Below, piece after piece: positions 17,144-26,338 of a DNA stretch of 64,000 bases. The DNA comes from RPQJ01 sp963706755 (lineage in GTDB: Bacteria; Pseudomonadota; Gammaproteobacteria; Steroidobacterales; Steroidobacteraceae). The stretch covers positions 186,001 to 250,000 of the forward strand of contig CAVPNH010000016.1 in NCBI GenBank assembly GCA_963706755.1, written 5' to 3'. Position 1 is the first letter of the stretch. The number at the start of each line of letters is the position of its first letter. The notes under the pieces were generated by a model that did no database searches, was not told the DNA's origin, and was given only the letters and a program-made list of their open reading frames with translations. A program made the translations under genes and the position numbers.

Positions 17144-18184
17144 TCAGGCGGGGATCCGCAGGGTCTCGCCCGTCTCGAGCGCGCGGAACCGCTCCTCGGG
17201 CACGCCATGCCGACGCCGCGCGGCGTCGAGTTCCCGCGCCGGGTCGTCCAGTCCCTCGTCGGTGAGCTGGAAGCAGCCGTAGTGCGTGCCGATGCTCTGC
17301 CTCGCTTCGAGGTCGAGGTGCGCGTGCACGGCTTCCTCCGGGTTCATGTGCTGCTCGCGCATGAACCAGCGCGGCTCGTAGGTGCCGATCGGCAGCATCG
17401 CGACGTCCACGATCCCGAGCCGCTCGCGCAGGTCGCGGAAATGCCTCCAGTAGCCCGTGTCGCCGGCGAAGAACACCTTACGTCCATCGGACTCGATCAC
17501 GAAGCCACCCCAGAGCGTGTGGTTGCGGCCCTGGAGGCTGCGGCCGGACCAGTGCTGCGCGGGCGTGTACGTGAATCGCGCGCCGTCGTGCAAGGTCTCC
17601 TCCCACCAGTCGAACTCGCGCACCTCGCCGAGCCCACGCTCCTCGAGAAACGCACGATTGCCGAGCCCGGTGAGGAAGAGCGGGCGGTGATCGCGTTCCA
17701 GTCGCAGGAGTGTGTCGAGGTCGAGGTGGTCATAGTGATTGTGGCTCACGAGCACCACGTCGATCCGCGGCAGCGCCTCGATTGCGAGGCCCGGCGCGCG
17801 CACGCGCTTCGGGCCCGTCCATTGCACCGGGCTCACGCGCTCGGACCACACGGGGTCCGTGAGCACGTTCAGCCCGCGGAACTGCAGCAGGTAGGTGATG
17901 TGGTTGACGAACGTGAGGGCGATTTCGCCGGGTTCAAGCGCCGCAGGCAGGGAGGGCACCGCTCGGTTCTCGACCCACCGCGGCCACGGCGTCGCCCGGC
18001 TGGTGCGCTGCCAGCGCAGGAAGTCGCCGAAACTCCTGCCGGCGGATGCATCGGGATTGAAGAAGGTCTCGCCGTCGAAGTGGTCCGAGGTCGGCCCGCG
18101 GTAACCCGGCCCGCCGCGCAGCGAGCGCCGCGTCGCGTAGGCGCCCGTCGCGAGGCCGAGGAGTTTCGCGAAGGACTTCTGCAC
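17144..18184 (-). CDS. Metallo-beta-lactamase-fold hydrolase, NAPE-PLD/UlaG-like
   Basis: 346 aa. The metal-binding motif is SHNHYDHLD (HxHxDH), with further ligands in TPAQHWSGR, FAGDTGYW and GTHYGCF. Length, the FVNHITYLLQF beta-strand and the WTGPKRV segment resemble the N-acylphosphatidylethanolamine phospholipase D-like group of this fold. Members hydrolyse phosphodiester or lactone bonds; the substrate here is not certain. A short basic N-terminus may be membrane-associated, but no signal peptide is clear. Located between a patatin and a rhomboid gene, three and seven bases away, in a run of possible lipid-acting enzymes. Confidence 0.82.
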   Translation of the reverse strand: MQKSFAKLLGLATGAYATRRSLRGGPGYRGPTSDHFDGETFFNPDASAGRSFGDFLRWQRTSRATPWPRWVENRAVPSLPAALEPGEIALTFVNHITYLLQFRGLNVLTDPVWSERVSPVQWTGPKRVRAPGLAIEALPRIDVVLVSHNHYDHLDLDTLLRLERDHRPLFLTGLGNRAFLEERGLGEVREFDWWEETLHDGARFTYTPAQHWSGRSLQGRNHTLWGGFVIESDGRKVFFAGDTGYWRHFRDLRERLGIVDVAMLPIGTYEPRWFMREQHMNPEEAVHAHLDLEARQSIGTHYGCFQLTDEGLDDPARELDAARRRHGVPEERFRALETGETLRIPA

Positions 18185-18187
18185 GGA

Positions 18188-19006
18188 TCAACCGGGCGTG
18201 CGCAGTCGTGCGAGGATCGGTTCGAGCCGGGCCTCGTTCTCCACCACGTGCTGGTACCCGGATTCGATCGCCTCCGCGGCGCGATGAAAATCCATCAGCT
18301 GGAAGTCCCTGAGCGCGGGTCGCAGCACGAGGTCCGCCGGGTCGATCATGAGTCGGCTGCGGGTGATCCTGTCCTGCATGATGTTGACCGCGTTCGACAT
18401 CGATTCGAGCATGCTCGGCTGGCCCTGACGGAGCGCGCCAGCGTCTTCCGTCGTGACGGAGCGACTGAGATCGACCGCGATGACGACGTCGGCGCCCAGT
18501 GCCCGGCAGACCGACACCGGCAGCGGGTTCACGACACCGCCGTCGATCAGCCAGCGATCGAGGTACCACGTGGGCGTGAAGAGTCCCGGCACACCGCTCG
18601 AGGCTCGGACCGCGGCCATCACCGGGCCCTCCCTGATCCACACCTCGTCGCCGGTGTAGAGGTCGGTGGCCACCGCGGCGAAACCGAGGTCGAGCTCTTC
18701 GATGGCCGGATCGCCGACACTCGCCGCGATCGCGTCCATGAGCCGGTTGCCGGTCATGATGCCGCCGCCGCGGAATCTCGTATCCACCAGCCGCCAGACC
18801 TCGCGCTGGGTCAGGGCGCGGACCCACGTCTCGAGCGCGTCGAGCCGGCCGGCCGCATGGGACGCCGCGACCAGCGCCCCGACCGACGCGCCCACCACGA
18901 CCTGGGGCTGGAGTCCGCGCTCTTCCAGGGCGCGAATGACGCCGATGTGCGCCCAGCCGCGTGCCGAACCGCAGCCGAGTGCGAGACCCAGCCGCGGCCG
19001 CGTCAT
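18188..19006 (-). CDS. Patatin-like phospholipase (RssA type)
   Basis: 272 aa. The catalytic Ser41 is in GASVG and the partner Asp in DGGVVNPLP. The oxyanion loop reads LGCGSARG, with Cys12 where most members have Gly. Length and the helix after GASVGALVAASHA match RssA-like bacterial patatins. It probably hydrolyses acyl groups from lipids. Its ATG overlaps the stop of the upstream esterase gene (ATGA), so the two are translationally coupled, and the next gene follows after three bases. Confidence 0.85.
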   Translation of the reverse strand: MTRPRLGLALGCGSARGWAHIGVIRALEERGLQPQVVVGASVGALVAASHAAGRLDALETWVRALTQREVWRLVDTRFRGGGIMTGNRLMDAIAASVGDPAIEELDLGFAAVATDLYTGDEVWIREGPVMAAVRASSGVPGLFTPTWYLDRWLIDGGVVNPLPVSVCRALGADVVIAVDLSRSVTTEDAGALRQGQPSMLESMSNAVNIMQDRITRSRLMIDPADLVLRPALRDFQLMDFHRAAEAIESGYQHVVENEARLEPILARLRTPG

Positions 19007-20119
19007 GGATGCAGGGCGCGGTACAGGTACGGCAGGCTCGTGTCCATGCGGTAGTCGACGTCGGAGTGGTCGTCGTCGAACTCCTCGTAGCGATGCGCGA
19101 TGCCCGCGGCGGCGAGACGGCGCGACAGCTGCCGCGTGCCGAAGTGGATGTGGTACTGGTCGCGCCAGCCGCAGTCGATGTAGAGGCCGCGGAGCTTGCG
19201 GAGGCCGCGCGCGTACCGGCGCACGAGCATGACCGGGTCGTGCTCGAGCCAGCGCTTCCAGCGAGCCTCGATCAGCTCTCCGGTGTCGAGGTGGAAGGGC
19301 AGGCGGAAGCCGAGCGGCGCACCCGGGTCGGGATCATAGGTGGCCGCCATGCACACGTTCATGATGGCGTGCGCCCTCGGCGTGCGTGAGCTTGTACTTC
19401 TTCCACATCGCATCGAGGAAGCGCCGCACGCGGCCGTCGTCGAGGCCGGCCTTGAGGCCGCGTTCCGCAGCCGTGTCGTGCGGCGGCGCCACCGGCCCGC
19501 CTTGCGCGGCGGCCGGCGGTGCTTCGCCAGCTCGTTCAGCGTGTTCGGCCAGTCGGCGCGGTAGATGAAATCAAAGTACGCATCTCCCGAATGGTTGGCG
19601 ATCGCGCCCCAGTGGTTCGCGTACTTCATGCCGTGGATCATCGCGCCGTAGCCGCCCGAGGACTTGCCGAAGCAGCCGCGGTGCTCGCGCGAGGCGAGCG
19701 TGCGGAACTCGCGGTCCACGAACGGGATGATCTCCTCGAGCAGGTAGTCGGCGTAGTTGCCGATCGCGGAGGAGTTGACGTACTGGTTGCCGCCGAGCGC
19801 GGTGAAGCAGTCCGGGAACACGATGATGACCGGGCCCATGCGGCCCTCGCGCGTGAGGCGCGCCGCGCGCTCGGCGACGTTCTCGTTGAACGGCCGCCAG
19901 TTGAGGTGAGAGAGGCCCGACCCCGTGAATCCCACGAGGTCGTAGAGCACCGGGAACCGGCGACCGGGCCCGCCGTCCCGCGCGTCGTACTCGCGCGGCA
20001 GCCACACGGCGAGCTTGCGCAGCGCTCGGGTCGCCGAGCGGATTGTCGGCGAGGATCTCCGATCGGTGCTCCAGCACCACGACGGTGCCGGCGTCCCGCA
20101 GCGGTCGCTTGCGTGCCAT
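19003..20119 (-). CDS. Putative esterase (Esterase D/PF00756-like) with three frame breaks
   Basis: ATG 20119 begins MARKRPLRDAGTVVVLEH; one break near 20030 leads into ALRKLAVWLPREYDA, and the frame then runs through the nucleophile motif FGKSSGGYGAMIHG. From about 19500 to 19380 the open frame is unlike any protein, but another frame there reads GLDDGRVRRFLDAMWKKYKL, so two compensating indels enclose this part. It ends KYANHW...YRMDTSLPYLYRALHP at 19003. Repaired length is about 370 aa. The fold is that of bacterial putative esterases acting on acyl esters or related bonds. It sits five bases after folE in the operon. Confidence 0.7.
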
Positions 20120-20124
20120 CGAGG

Positions 20125-20718
20125 CTATTTCCTGTCGCGGATGTCGATGAAGGTCAGGAACTCCGAGCGCGTGCGTGCGTCGCTGCGGAAGGAGCCGAGC
20201 ATCTTGCTGGTGATCATCGACACGCCGCGCTTGTGGATGCCGCGCGTCGTCATGCACTCGTGCGCCGCCTCGATCACGACGCCCACGCCGCGCGGCTGCA
20301 GCACGTCGTTGATGCAGCGGGCGATCTCCGCGGTCATCTTCTCCTGCACCTGGAAGCGCCGTGCAAAGACGTCCACGACGCGCGCGAGCTTCGAGATGCC
20401 GACGACCTTGGTCGTGGGCAGGTAGCCCACGTGCGCGCGGCCGATGATGGGCGCCATGTGGTGCTCGCAGTGCGACTCGAACTCGATGTCGCGAAGCACG
20501 ACCATCTCGTCGTAGCCGGCCATCTCCTCGAACGTGCGCCGCAGGTATTCGCGCGGGTCGACGGAATAGCCCGAGTACCAGTCCTTGTAGGCCTCGACGA
20601 CGCGTTTCGGCGTGTCGTGCAGGCCTTCCCGCGAGGGATCCTCGCCGGCCCAGCGCAGGAGCGTGCGGACCGCGTCCTCGGCCTGGGTCTTCGTGACACG
20701 GTTGCGCTTGCCAGCCAT
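20125..20718 (-). CDS. folE: GTP cyclohydrolase I
   Basis: 197 aa, the usual FolE length. GTP is opened and rearranged to 7,8-dihydroneopterin triphosphate, the first step of folate synthesis. Visible motifs: GLHDTPKRVVEAY, SHCEHHMAPIIGRAHVGYLP (zinc ligands Cys and His), GISKLARVV and QERM-like QEKMTAEIA, and the second zinc Cys in AAHECMTTRGI. The ATG at 20718 is preceded by GGGAG at good spacing. It is the second gene of the minus operon, between a rhomboid and an esterase. Confidence 0.95.
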   Translation of the reverse strand: MAGKRNRVTKTQAEDAVRTLLRWAGEDPSREGLHDTPKRVVEAYKDWYSGYSVDPREYLRRTFEEMAGYDEMVVLRDIEFESHCEHHMAPIIGRAHVGYLPTTKVVGISKLARVVDVFARRFQVQEKMTAEIARCINDVLQPRGVGVVIEAAHECMTTRGIHKRGVSMITSKMLGSFRSDARTRSEFLTFIDIRDRK

Positions 20719-20765
20719 CGGCTTCTCCCTCCTGTTTCCGTTTCGCGGCCCGCGGCGCCGCCCGT

Positions 20766-21371
20766 TCAGCGGCGGGGCCGACCCCGCCAGTACATGAGCA
20801 GCGCGTAGCCTGCGGCCATGCCGCCCAGGTGCGCGAAATGCGCCACACCGGCGCCCGAGCCAGTCACGCCCAGGTAGAGCTCGAGCGCGCCGTAGAGCGT
20901 GACGAACAGCCACGCCGGCATCGGGACGGGCGGGAACAGCAGCATCAGGCGGCGCTGCGGCCAGGCCATGCCGAAGGCGAGCAGCAGCCCGAAGACGCCT
21001 CCTGAGGCGCCCACGGTAGGCGCGGGCTGCATGTTCATGTTGCCCATGACGATGAGCTGCGCCACCGCCGCACCGACCACGCACACGAGGTAGTACTCGA
21101 GGAAGTGCCGTGGCCCGAGCAGCCGCTCGACCTCGCCGCCGAACATGTACAGGGCGAACATGTTGAAGAACAGGTGCGTCAGGCTGCCGTGCAGGAAGCC
21201 ATAGGTGAGCAGCTGCCAGATCTCGAACGAGGGCGCGCCCGGGAACTGCGGCGACGCGGTCGGCCAGAGCGCGAATGGAATGATGAGCAGGTTGCCGGTG
21301 ACGAACTGCAGGCCGAAGATCGCGACATTTGCGATCAGCAGGGCGCGGGTCACCGGCGGCATCTGGTTCAT
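20766..21371 (-). CDS. Rhomboid family intramembrane serine protease (compact form)
   Basis: 201 aa, six predicted membrane helices and almost no soluble extension. Catalytic features are all present: GSLTHLFFNMFALY (HxxxN), GASGGVFGLL (nucleophile Ser) and FAHLGGMAAG (His). It is the first gene of the six-gene minus-strand operon that ends with the other rhomboid. It lies 47 bases upstream of folE and is divergent from the protoporphyrinogen oxidase gene (186 bases between starts). Confidence 0.9.
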   Translation of the reverse strand: MNQMPPVTRALLIANVAIFGLQFVTGNLLIIPFALWPTASPQFPGAPSFEIWQLLTYGFLHGSLTHLFFNMFALYMFGGEVERLLGPRHFLEYYLVCVVGAAVAQLIVMGNMNMQPAPTVGASGGVFGLLLAFGMAWPQRRLMLLFPPVPMPAWLFVTLYGALELYLGVTGSGAGVAHFAHLGGMAAGYALLMYWRGRPRR

Positions 21372-21557
21372 GGCGGGCCAATCCTAGCCGAAAACGGCGG
21401 TCCGGGCCGGGCGCGCCGGTGCCGACGGGTGGGGTAGGATCGCCTCGTCGTCCCGGATGCCGCAGGCGGCTAGCGGAGAACACGGACTGCCGCGGGGCCG
21501 CGCTCGCGGGACAATGCCGCCGCCCCAACCGGGTTTTCCAATGAACAAGGACTGCAC

Positions 21558-22886
21558 ATGCGCATCGGCATCGTAGGAGCGGGAATCAGCGGCCTCGCGA
21601 CCGCGTTCTACCTGCAGCGGGCGCTGCCCGGCGTCGAGCTCGCGATCTTCGAGGCGTCGGCGCAGCCGGGCGGGGCGCTGCACACCGACGAGGTCCAGGG
21701 ATTCCGCTTCGAGGCGGGCGGCAACGGTTTCCTCACGAACAAGCCGGACTGCCTCCGGCTCGTCGAGGATGCCGGCGCGTCCGCACTGCTCCTGCCGAGC
21801 TCTGATCTCGCTCGCAAGCGTTTCATCTACACCGATCGCCTGCACCGCATGCCTGAGTCGGCGAGCCTGTTCGCGCGCTCGAAACTGATGACGCTGCCGC
21901 AGAAACTGCGGATGCTGGGCGAGTTCTTCGTGCCGCCGCGTCGCGATGGTGCCGACGAGAGCCTGCGTGAGTTCGGCGACCGCCGGCTGGGGCCGGCGTT
22001 CACCAGCGTCTTCCTCGACGCCATGTCGGCGGGCATCTACGGCTCGACGCCGGACCGGATCTCGGTGAAAGCGGCGTTCCCGCTCATCGTCGCGCTCGAG
22101 CAGGAGCACGGTGGGCTCTTCCGCGGCATGCTCGCGAAACGCAAGAAGGAGGCCGGGCCCGGCGGCGTGCTCACCAGCACGAAGGCCGGCATCAGCACGC
22201 TGATCCGGCACCTCGCCGGGGTCATCCGGGCCGAGTGGCACTTCGAGGAGCCGGTGCGCGCAGTCGAGCGGTCGGGCGGCGGGTATCGGCTGCACACTGC
22301 GAAGGGTACGACCGACGTCGACCGCGTGGCGATCTGCTCCACGTCATTCGCCGCGGCGGAGATGCTCGCGTCGCTCGACGCAGATATCGCCAGGCGCCTC
22401 GCAGCCATCGGGTACTCCCCGATCGCGGTCGTCGGCTTCGGCTACCGGTCGCTCGAGGACCCGCTCGACGGCTTCGGGCTGCTCACCACCACCTCGTCGA
22501 AGCAGCCGATCCTCGGCGTGCTCTGGGACAGCAGCATCTTCCCCGACCGCGCGCCCGCGGGCGCGAAGAGCATTCGCGCCATGATCGGCGGGCAGCGTAA
22601 TCCGGAGCTCGTGGACCAGGACGACGCCGGGCTCATCGAGACCGCGCGCCGCGGCATCCGCGGCACGATGGGCCTCGACCGCGACCCGGACGTCACGTAC
22701 GTAAAGCGCTGGGACCGAGGCATCCCGAGCTACGCGCCCGGGCACGTGGCCGGCGTGGATGCGTTGTTCGCGCGGGTGTCGCAGTTCCCGGGGCTGTACC
22801 TGAACTGCAACGCTTACCGGGGCATCGCGATGAACGACTGCGCGCGCAACAGCCGCGAACTTGCGGAGCGCATCGCGCAGGAGTGA
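21558..22886 (+). CDS. hemG: Protoporphyrinogen oxidase (HemY/HemG FAD type)
   Basis: 442 aa. The FAD dinucleotide fold is at the N-terminus (GIVGAGISGLATAFYL, then IFEASAQPGG). The middle has the PPO substrate-domain features FLDAMSAGIYGSTPDRIS, and the C-terminus the second FAD motif LYLNCNAYRGIAMNDC. This soluble oxygen-dependent enzyme oxidises protoporphyrinogen IX to protoporphyrin IX, the penultimate step of haem synthesis. The start has an AAGGA site. A haem supply role fits an organism with several haem enzymes in this window, but no other haem gene is adjacent. The symbol hemG/hemY varies between annotation systems. Confidence 0.85.
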   Translation: MRIGIVGAGISGLATAFYLQRALPGVELAIFEASAQPGGALHTDEVQGFRFEAGGNGFLTNKPDCLRLVEDAGASALLLPSSDLARKRFIYTDRLHRMPESASLFARSKLMTLPQKLRMLGEFFVPPRRDGADESLREFGDRRLGPAFTSVFLDAMSAGIYGSTPDRISVKAAFPLIVALEQEHGGLFRGMLAKRKKEAGPGGVLTSTKAGISTLIRHLAGVIRAEWHFEEPVRAVERSGGGYRLHTAKGTTDVDRVAICSTSFAAAEMLASLDADIARRLAAIGYSPIAVVGFGYRSLEDPLDGFGLLTTTSSKQPILGVLWDSSIFPDRAPAGAKSIRAMIGGQRNPELVDQDDAGLIETARRGIRGTMGLDRDPDVTYVKRWDRGIPSYAPGHVAGVDALFARVSQFPGLYLNCNAYRGIAMNDCARNSRELAERIAQE

Positions 22887-22889
22887 TCC

Positions 22890-22947
22890 GGGGACTGCTC
22901 CCCGAAAGGGGACTGTCCCCAATTTCCATTTTCGCGAGGCGCGAAAA
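22890..22947. repeat. REP-like palindromic element
   Basis: Two palindromes stand side by side, GGGGACTGCTCCCC (22890-22903) and GGGGACTGTCCCC (22908-22920), followed by a perfect eight-base inverted repeat TTTTCGCG/CGCGAAAA (22929-22936 and 22940-22947). The GGGGAC-x-GTCCCC core also occurs at 26338-26350. The element fills the gap between convergent genes and may also end transcription of both. Confidence 0.55.
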
Positions 22948-22963
22948 GGAGAATGTCCCCTCC

Positions 22964-24865
22964 CTACCAGGCGACGCCGTAGTCCTCGCCGTGGTTGCTC
23001 GATCCGCCCCAGATCGTGCCGTGCTCGTGATCCAGCATGACGGCGTTGATCGGTCCCGAGGTTCGGCTCTCGAATTCGAGCTTGTAGCCGCGCTGTACGA
23101 GTTCCTTCCGCACCCACTGCGGCACCTGGTCGGAGAGCAGGATCCGGCCTGGCTGCGACGCGTGCTTGTCGAATGACGACTTCATCTGGAAGCTGTTGAA
23201 GTTCGCGGCCTCGCTCGCTTCCTGGGGCGTCATGCCGAACTCGAGCACGTTCAGGAAGAACTGCAGCAGGTTCTGGTCCTGGCTGTCGCCGCCCTGCACC
23301 GCGAACGCGAGCCACGGGAGGCCGTTCCTGAAGGCGAAGCTCGGCGTCAGCGTCACGCGCGGGCGCTTGCCGGGCTCGAGCACGTTGAACGGATTCTCGG
23401 CCGGGTCGAGCACGAACGACTGCATGCGCTGGCTGAGTCCGATGCCGGTTCGGCCGGCGATCGTCGCGGGAATCCAGCCGCCGCTCGGCGTCACCGACAC
23501 GAGCCAGCCCGCTGCGTCGGCAGCAATGACGCTGGTCGTTCCGCTCCTGAAGCTCTCCTGAAACTGCTCGAACGGCGCTGCGCCGAGATCCGTTGCCGGC
23601 GCAGCCAGCGCTCCGGTGCGTTCCCGCGCGAGCTGCCCGGCGTATGGATTGGTCGCGCCTTGATACGGATACGGATCGCCCGGCCCGGCGTGCGTGTCGT
23701 TGCGGTCCGGCCGGATCTTCGCGGCGCGCGCCTTCGCGTAGTCCTTGGACAACAGCCCGTGCCGCGGCTCGGCTGGCGGGAAATACGGGTCGCCGTAGTA
23801 GAAGTCGCGGTCGGCGAAGGCGAGGTTCATCGCCTGGTACAGGGTGTGGATGTAGCTCGCGCTGTTGTAGCCCTGTGCGCGCAGGTCGAAGTTCTCGAGG
23901 ATGTTGAGCGTCTGCAGCAGCGCCGGGCCCTGGGTCCAGGTGTCGAGCTTGTAGACCTCGACTCCGCGATAGCTCGTGTGCAGCGGCTCCTCGAGCAACG
24001 GCCGCCAGTTCGCGAGGTCCTCGAGCGTGATGAGCCCGCCCTGTTCCTGCACGCCACGCACGAATTCCTTCGCGATGTCGCCCGTGTAGAAGCGCTCATA
24101 GGCCGCCTGGATCGCGTCCTTCCGCGATTTTCCGGCCTTGAGCGCCTGCTGCTCGGCCTGGACGAGCTTGCGCAGCGTCGCGGCAAGCTCAGGCTGCCTG
24201 AAGATCTCGCCCCCGCGCGGCGCTTCGCGGGCCTCGCCGAGGTGCGGCAGCATTACCTGCTTCGAGTACGGCCACTCCTTCAGCCTGTCCTTGAATCGCT
24301 CGATCTTGTCCGCGGTCTCGGCGTCGATCGCGTAGCCGTCCGCCATTTCGATCGCGGGCGCGAGGACGTCGGCCAGCGACATCGTTCCGAATTCCTCGAG
24401 CATCAGCATCAGGCCGCCCGGCGTGCCGGGCGTGAGCGCCGCGAGCGGCCCGTACTCCGGCGGGTACGCGTAGCCCTTCGCGCGGTAGAACTCGGACGTC
24501 GCGCCGGTCGGGGCGACGCCGAGCCCGTTGATCGCGATGACCTTCTTCGACCGCGGGTCGTAGACGAGCGCCTGCGTCTCGCCGCCCCAGGAGAGCGTGT
24601 CCCACATGGTCGAGGTCGCGGCGATCATCGCGCAGGCCGCGTCCACGGCGTTTCCGCCGCGCTGAAACACGATTGCGCCCGCGGTGGCGGCGAGCGGCTT
24701 GCCGGTGATCGCCATCCAGTGGCTGCCGTAGAGGGGCGGCTTCTGCGTCTTCGCCACGGACTGCGTTGCGATCGGCGAGGCCGACTGGCCGAGTGCTGGC
24801 GGGGGTTGGCTCATGAGCGTGGCTGCGGCGACGAGGAATGCGAGCGAGATGTGACGCGTATTCAT
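22964..24865 (-). CDS. ggt: Gamma-glutamyltransferase (Ntn hydrolase), periplasmic
   Basis: 633 aa. A signal peptide (about residues 1-26, ending PPALG) leads to the GGT fold. The autoproteolytic site and nucleophile Thr is in SGTTSVIAADAAGWL; the oxyanion Gly pair is in VQGGDSQDQN. The enzyme takes gamma-glutamyl groups from glutathione or other donors in the periplasm. The ATG at 24865 is the first start followed directly by a good signal peptide. It is divergent from the M20 amidohydrolase, with 171 bases between. REP-like elements lie outside both genes of this pair. Confidence 0.88.
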   Translation of the reverse strand: MNTRHISLAFLVAAATLMSQPPPALGQSASPIATQSVAKTQKPPLYGSHWMAITGKPLAATAGAIVFQRGGNAVDAACAMIAATSTMWDTLSWGGETQALVYDPRSKKVIAINGLGVAPTGATSEFYRAKGYAYPPEYGPLAALTPGTPGGLMLMLEEFGTMSLADVLAPAIEMADGYAIDAETADKIERFKDRLKEWPYSKQVMLPHLGEAREAPRGGEIFRQPELAATLRKLVQAEQQALKAGKSRKDAIQAAYERFYTGDIAKEFVRGVQEQGGLITLEDLANWRPLLEEPLHTSYRGVEVYKLDTWTQGPALLQTLNILENFDLRAQGYNSASYIHTLYQAMNLAFADRDFYYGDPYFPPAEPRHGLLSKDYAKARAAKIRPDRNDTHAGPGDPYPYQGATNPYAGQLARERTGALAAPATDLGAAPFEQFQESFRSGTTSVIAADAAGWLVSVTPSGGWIPATIAGRTGIGLSQRMQSFVLDPAENPFNVLEPGKRPRVTLTPSFAFRNGLPWLAFAVQGGDSQDQNLLQFFLNVLEFGMTPQEASEAANFNSFQMKSSFDKHASQPGRILLSDQVPQWVRKELVQRGYKLEFESRTSGPINAVMLDHEHGTIWGGSSNHGEDYGVAW

Positions 24866-25036
24866 GCTGGCTGGCGTGTCCGGTTCTGCCCGTCCGGCGC
24901 AGGTCTCCGGGCCCGGGTCCGCGCTGCGGCGGCCGCGCCAGTATACGGCGCACCGCCGGATCGGCATCCGGGCCGGTGCACACCCGGGCCCGGATCAGGC
25001 TATTCTTCGCGCCTTCAACCGTCCCGGGAGGACGCC

Positions 25037-26338
25037 ATGACCCGAGTTCCCGCAATCGCCGCCGCCGTGCTCCTGCTCGCCGCGAGTCCCGTGCGAGCCG
25101 AGATCACCGAGGCGCAGCTCGACCAGGCGGCGAAGTCGCTCGCGCCGCAGGTCATCACCTGGCGACGCGACTTCCACCAGCATCCGGAGCTCGGAAACAG
25201 CGAGATCCGCACCGCGAAGGTGGTCGCGGATCACCTGAAGTCGCTCGGCCTCGAAGTGCGTACGGGCGTCGCGCACACGGGCGTCGTGGGAATCCTGAAG
25301 GGCGGCAAGCCGGGTCCCGTGGTCGCGTTGCGCGCCGACATGGACGCGCTGCCCGTCACCGAGCAGGTGGACCTGCCGTTCAAGTCCACCGCAACTTCCG
25401 AGTACCGGGGCGAGAAGGTCGGCGTGATGCACGCCTGCGGCCACGACTCGCACACGGCGATCCTGATGGCTACGGCGTCGGCGCTCGCCTCGATGCGGAA
25501 GGAGCTCGCGGGCACCGTCGTGTTCGTGTTCCAGCCGGCCGAGGAGGGGACCCCGGACGGCACGCGTGGCGGTGCGTACCTGATGCTCGAGGAAGGCGTC
25601 TTCGACGCGCCGAAGCCCGACGCCGCGTTCGGCCTGCACGTCTTCTCGACGCTCAACACCGGCAAGATCGGCTATCGCTCCGGTCCCTTCATGGCGGCGG
25701 CGGACCGGTTCGGCATCGTGGTCCAGGGCGAGCAGACCCACGGCTCGCGCCCCTGGGGCGGCGTCGATCCCATCGTCGCCTCATCCCAGATCGTCATGGG
25801 GCTGCAGACGCTGGTGAGCCGGCAGGTGGACATCACTCGCAACCCCGCCGTGGTGACGGTGGGCGCAATCAAGGGCGGCATCAGGAACAACATCATCCCG
25901 GACAAGGTCGAGATGATCGGCACGTTCCGCACCTTCGACCCGGCCGTCCGCCAGCAGATCATCGACGGCATCACGCGCACCTCCAAGGACATCGCGGCGG
26001 CGAGCGGCGCCTCGGCCGAGGTGGAGATCGGGACCGACAACTACCCGGTCACGGTCAACGACGTGAAGCTCACGCAGCGCATGCTGCCGTCGCTCGAGCG
26101 CGCGGCCGGCCCGGGCAACGTGCTCGAGATCCCGTTCGTCACGGGCGCCGAGGACTTCTCGTTCTTCGGTCAGCGTGTGCCAAGCCTGTTCTTCTTCGTC
26201 GGCATCACGCCGGTGGGGCAGGACGCCTCGAAGGCGCCCAGCAATCACTCGCCGAAGTTCTTCATCGACGAGAGCGGGCTCGAACTCGGGCTGCGCGCAA
26301 TGCTCGGCGTGACCGTGGACTACCTGCAGGGGAAATAG
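25037..26338 (+). CDS. M20 family amidohydrolase (exported)
   Basis: 433 aa. A signal peptide (ending SPVRA, about residue 20) precedes the M20D fold. Metal ligands are visible in RADMDALP, HACGHDSHTA, the acid pair QPAEEGTPDG, LHVFS, and GAEDFSFF. Members remove acyl or amino-acid groups from amides such as hippurate, N-acetyl amino acids or dipeptides. As an exported enzyme next to gamma-glutamyltransferase it may take part in salvage of amino acids from peptides. A GGGAGGA site precedes ATG 25037. Confidence 0.88.
   Translation: MTRVPAIAAAVLLLAASPVRAEITEAQLDQAAKSLAPQVITWRRDFHQHPELGNSEIRTAKVVADHLKSLGLEVRTGVAHTGVVGILKGGKPGPVVALRADMDALPVTEQVDLPFKSTATSEYRGEKVGVMHACGHDSHTAILMATASALASMRKELAGTVVFVFQPAEEGTPDGTRGGAYLMLEEGVFDAPKPDAAFGLHVFSTLNTGKIGYRSGPFMAAADRFGIVVQGEQTHGSRPWGGVDPIVASSQIVMGLQTLVSRQVDITRNPAVVTVGAIKGGIRNNIIPDKVEMIGTFRTFDPAVRQQIIDGITRTSKDIAAASGASAEVEIGTDNYPVTVNDVKLTQRMLPSLERAAGPGNVLEIPFVTGAEDFSFFGQRVPSLFFFVGITPVGQDASKAPSNHSPKFFIDESGLELGLRAMLGVTVDYLQGK

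Noticed and set aside
23660..25036. A long upstream extension of the M20 amidohydrolase frame.
   Set aside because: The extension runs antisense to gamma-glutamyltransferase, and the signal peptide with a strong ribosome site starts at 25037.
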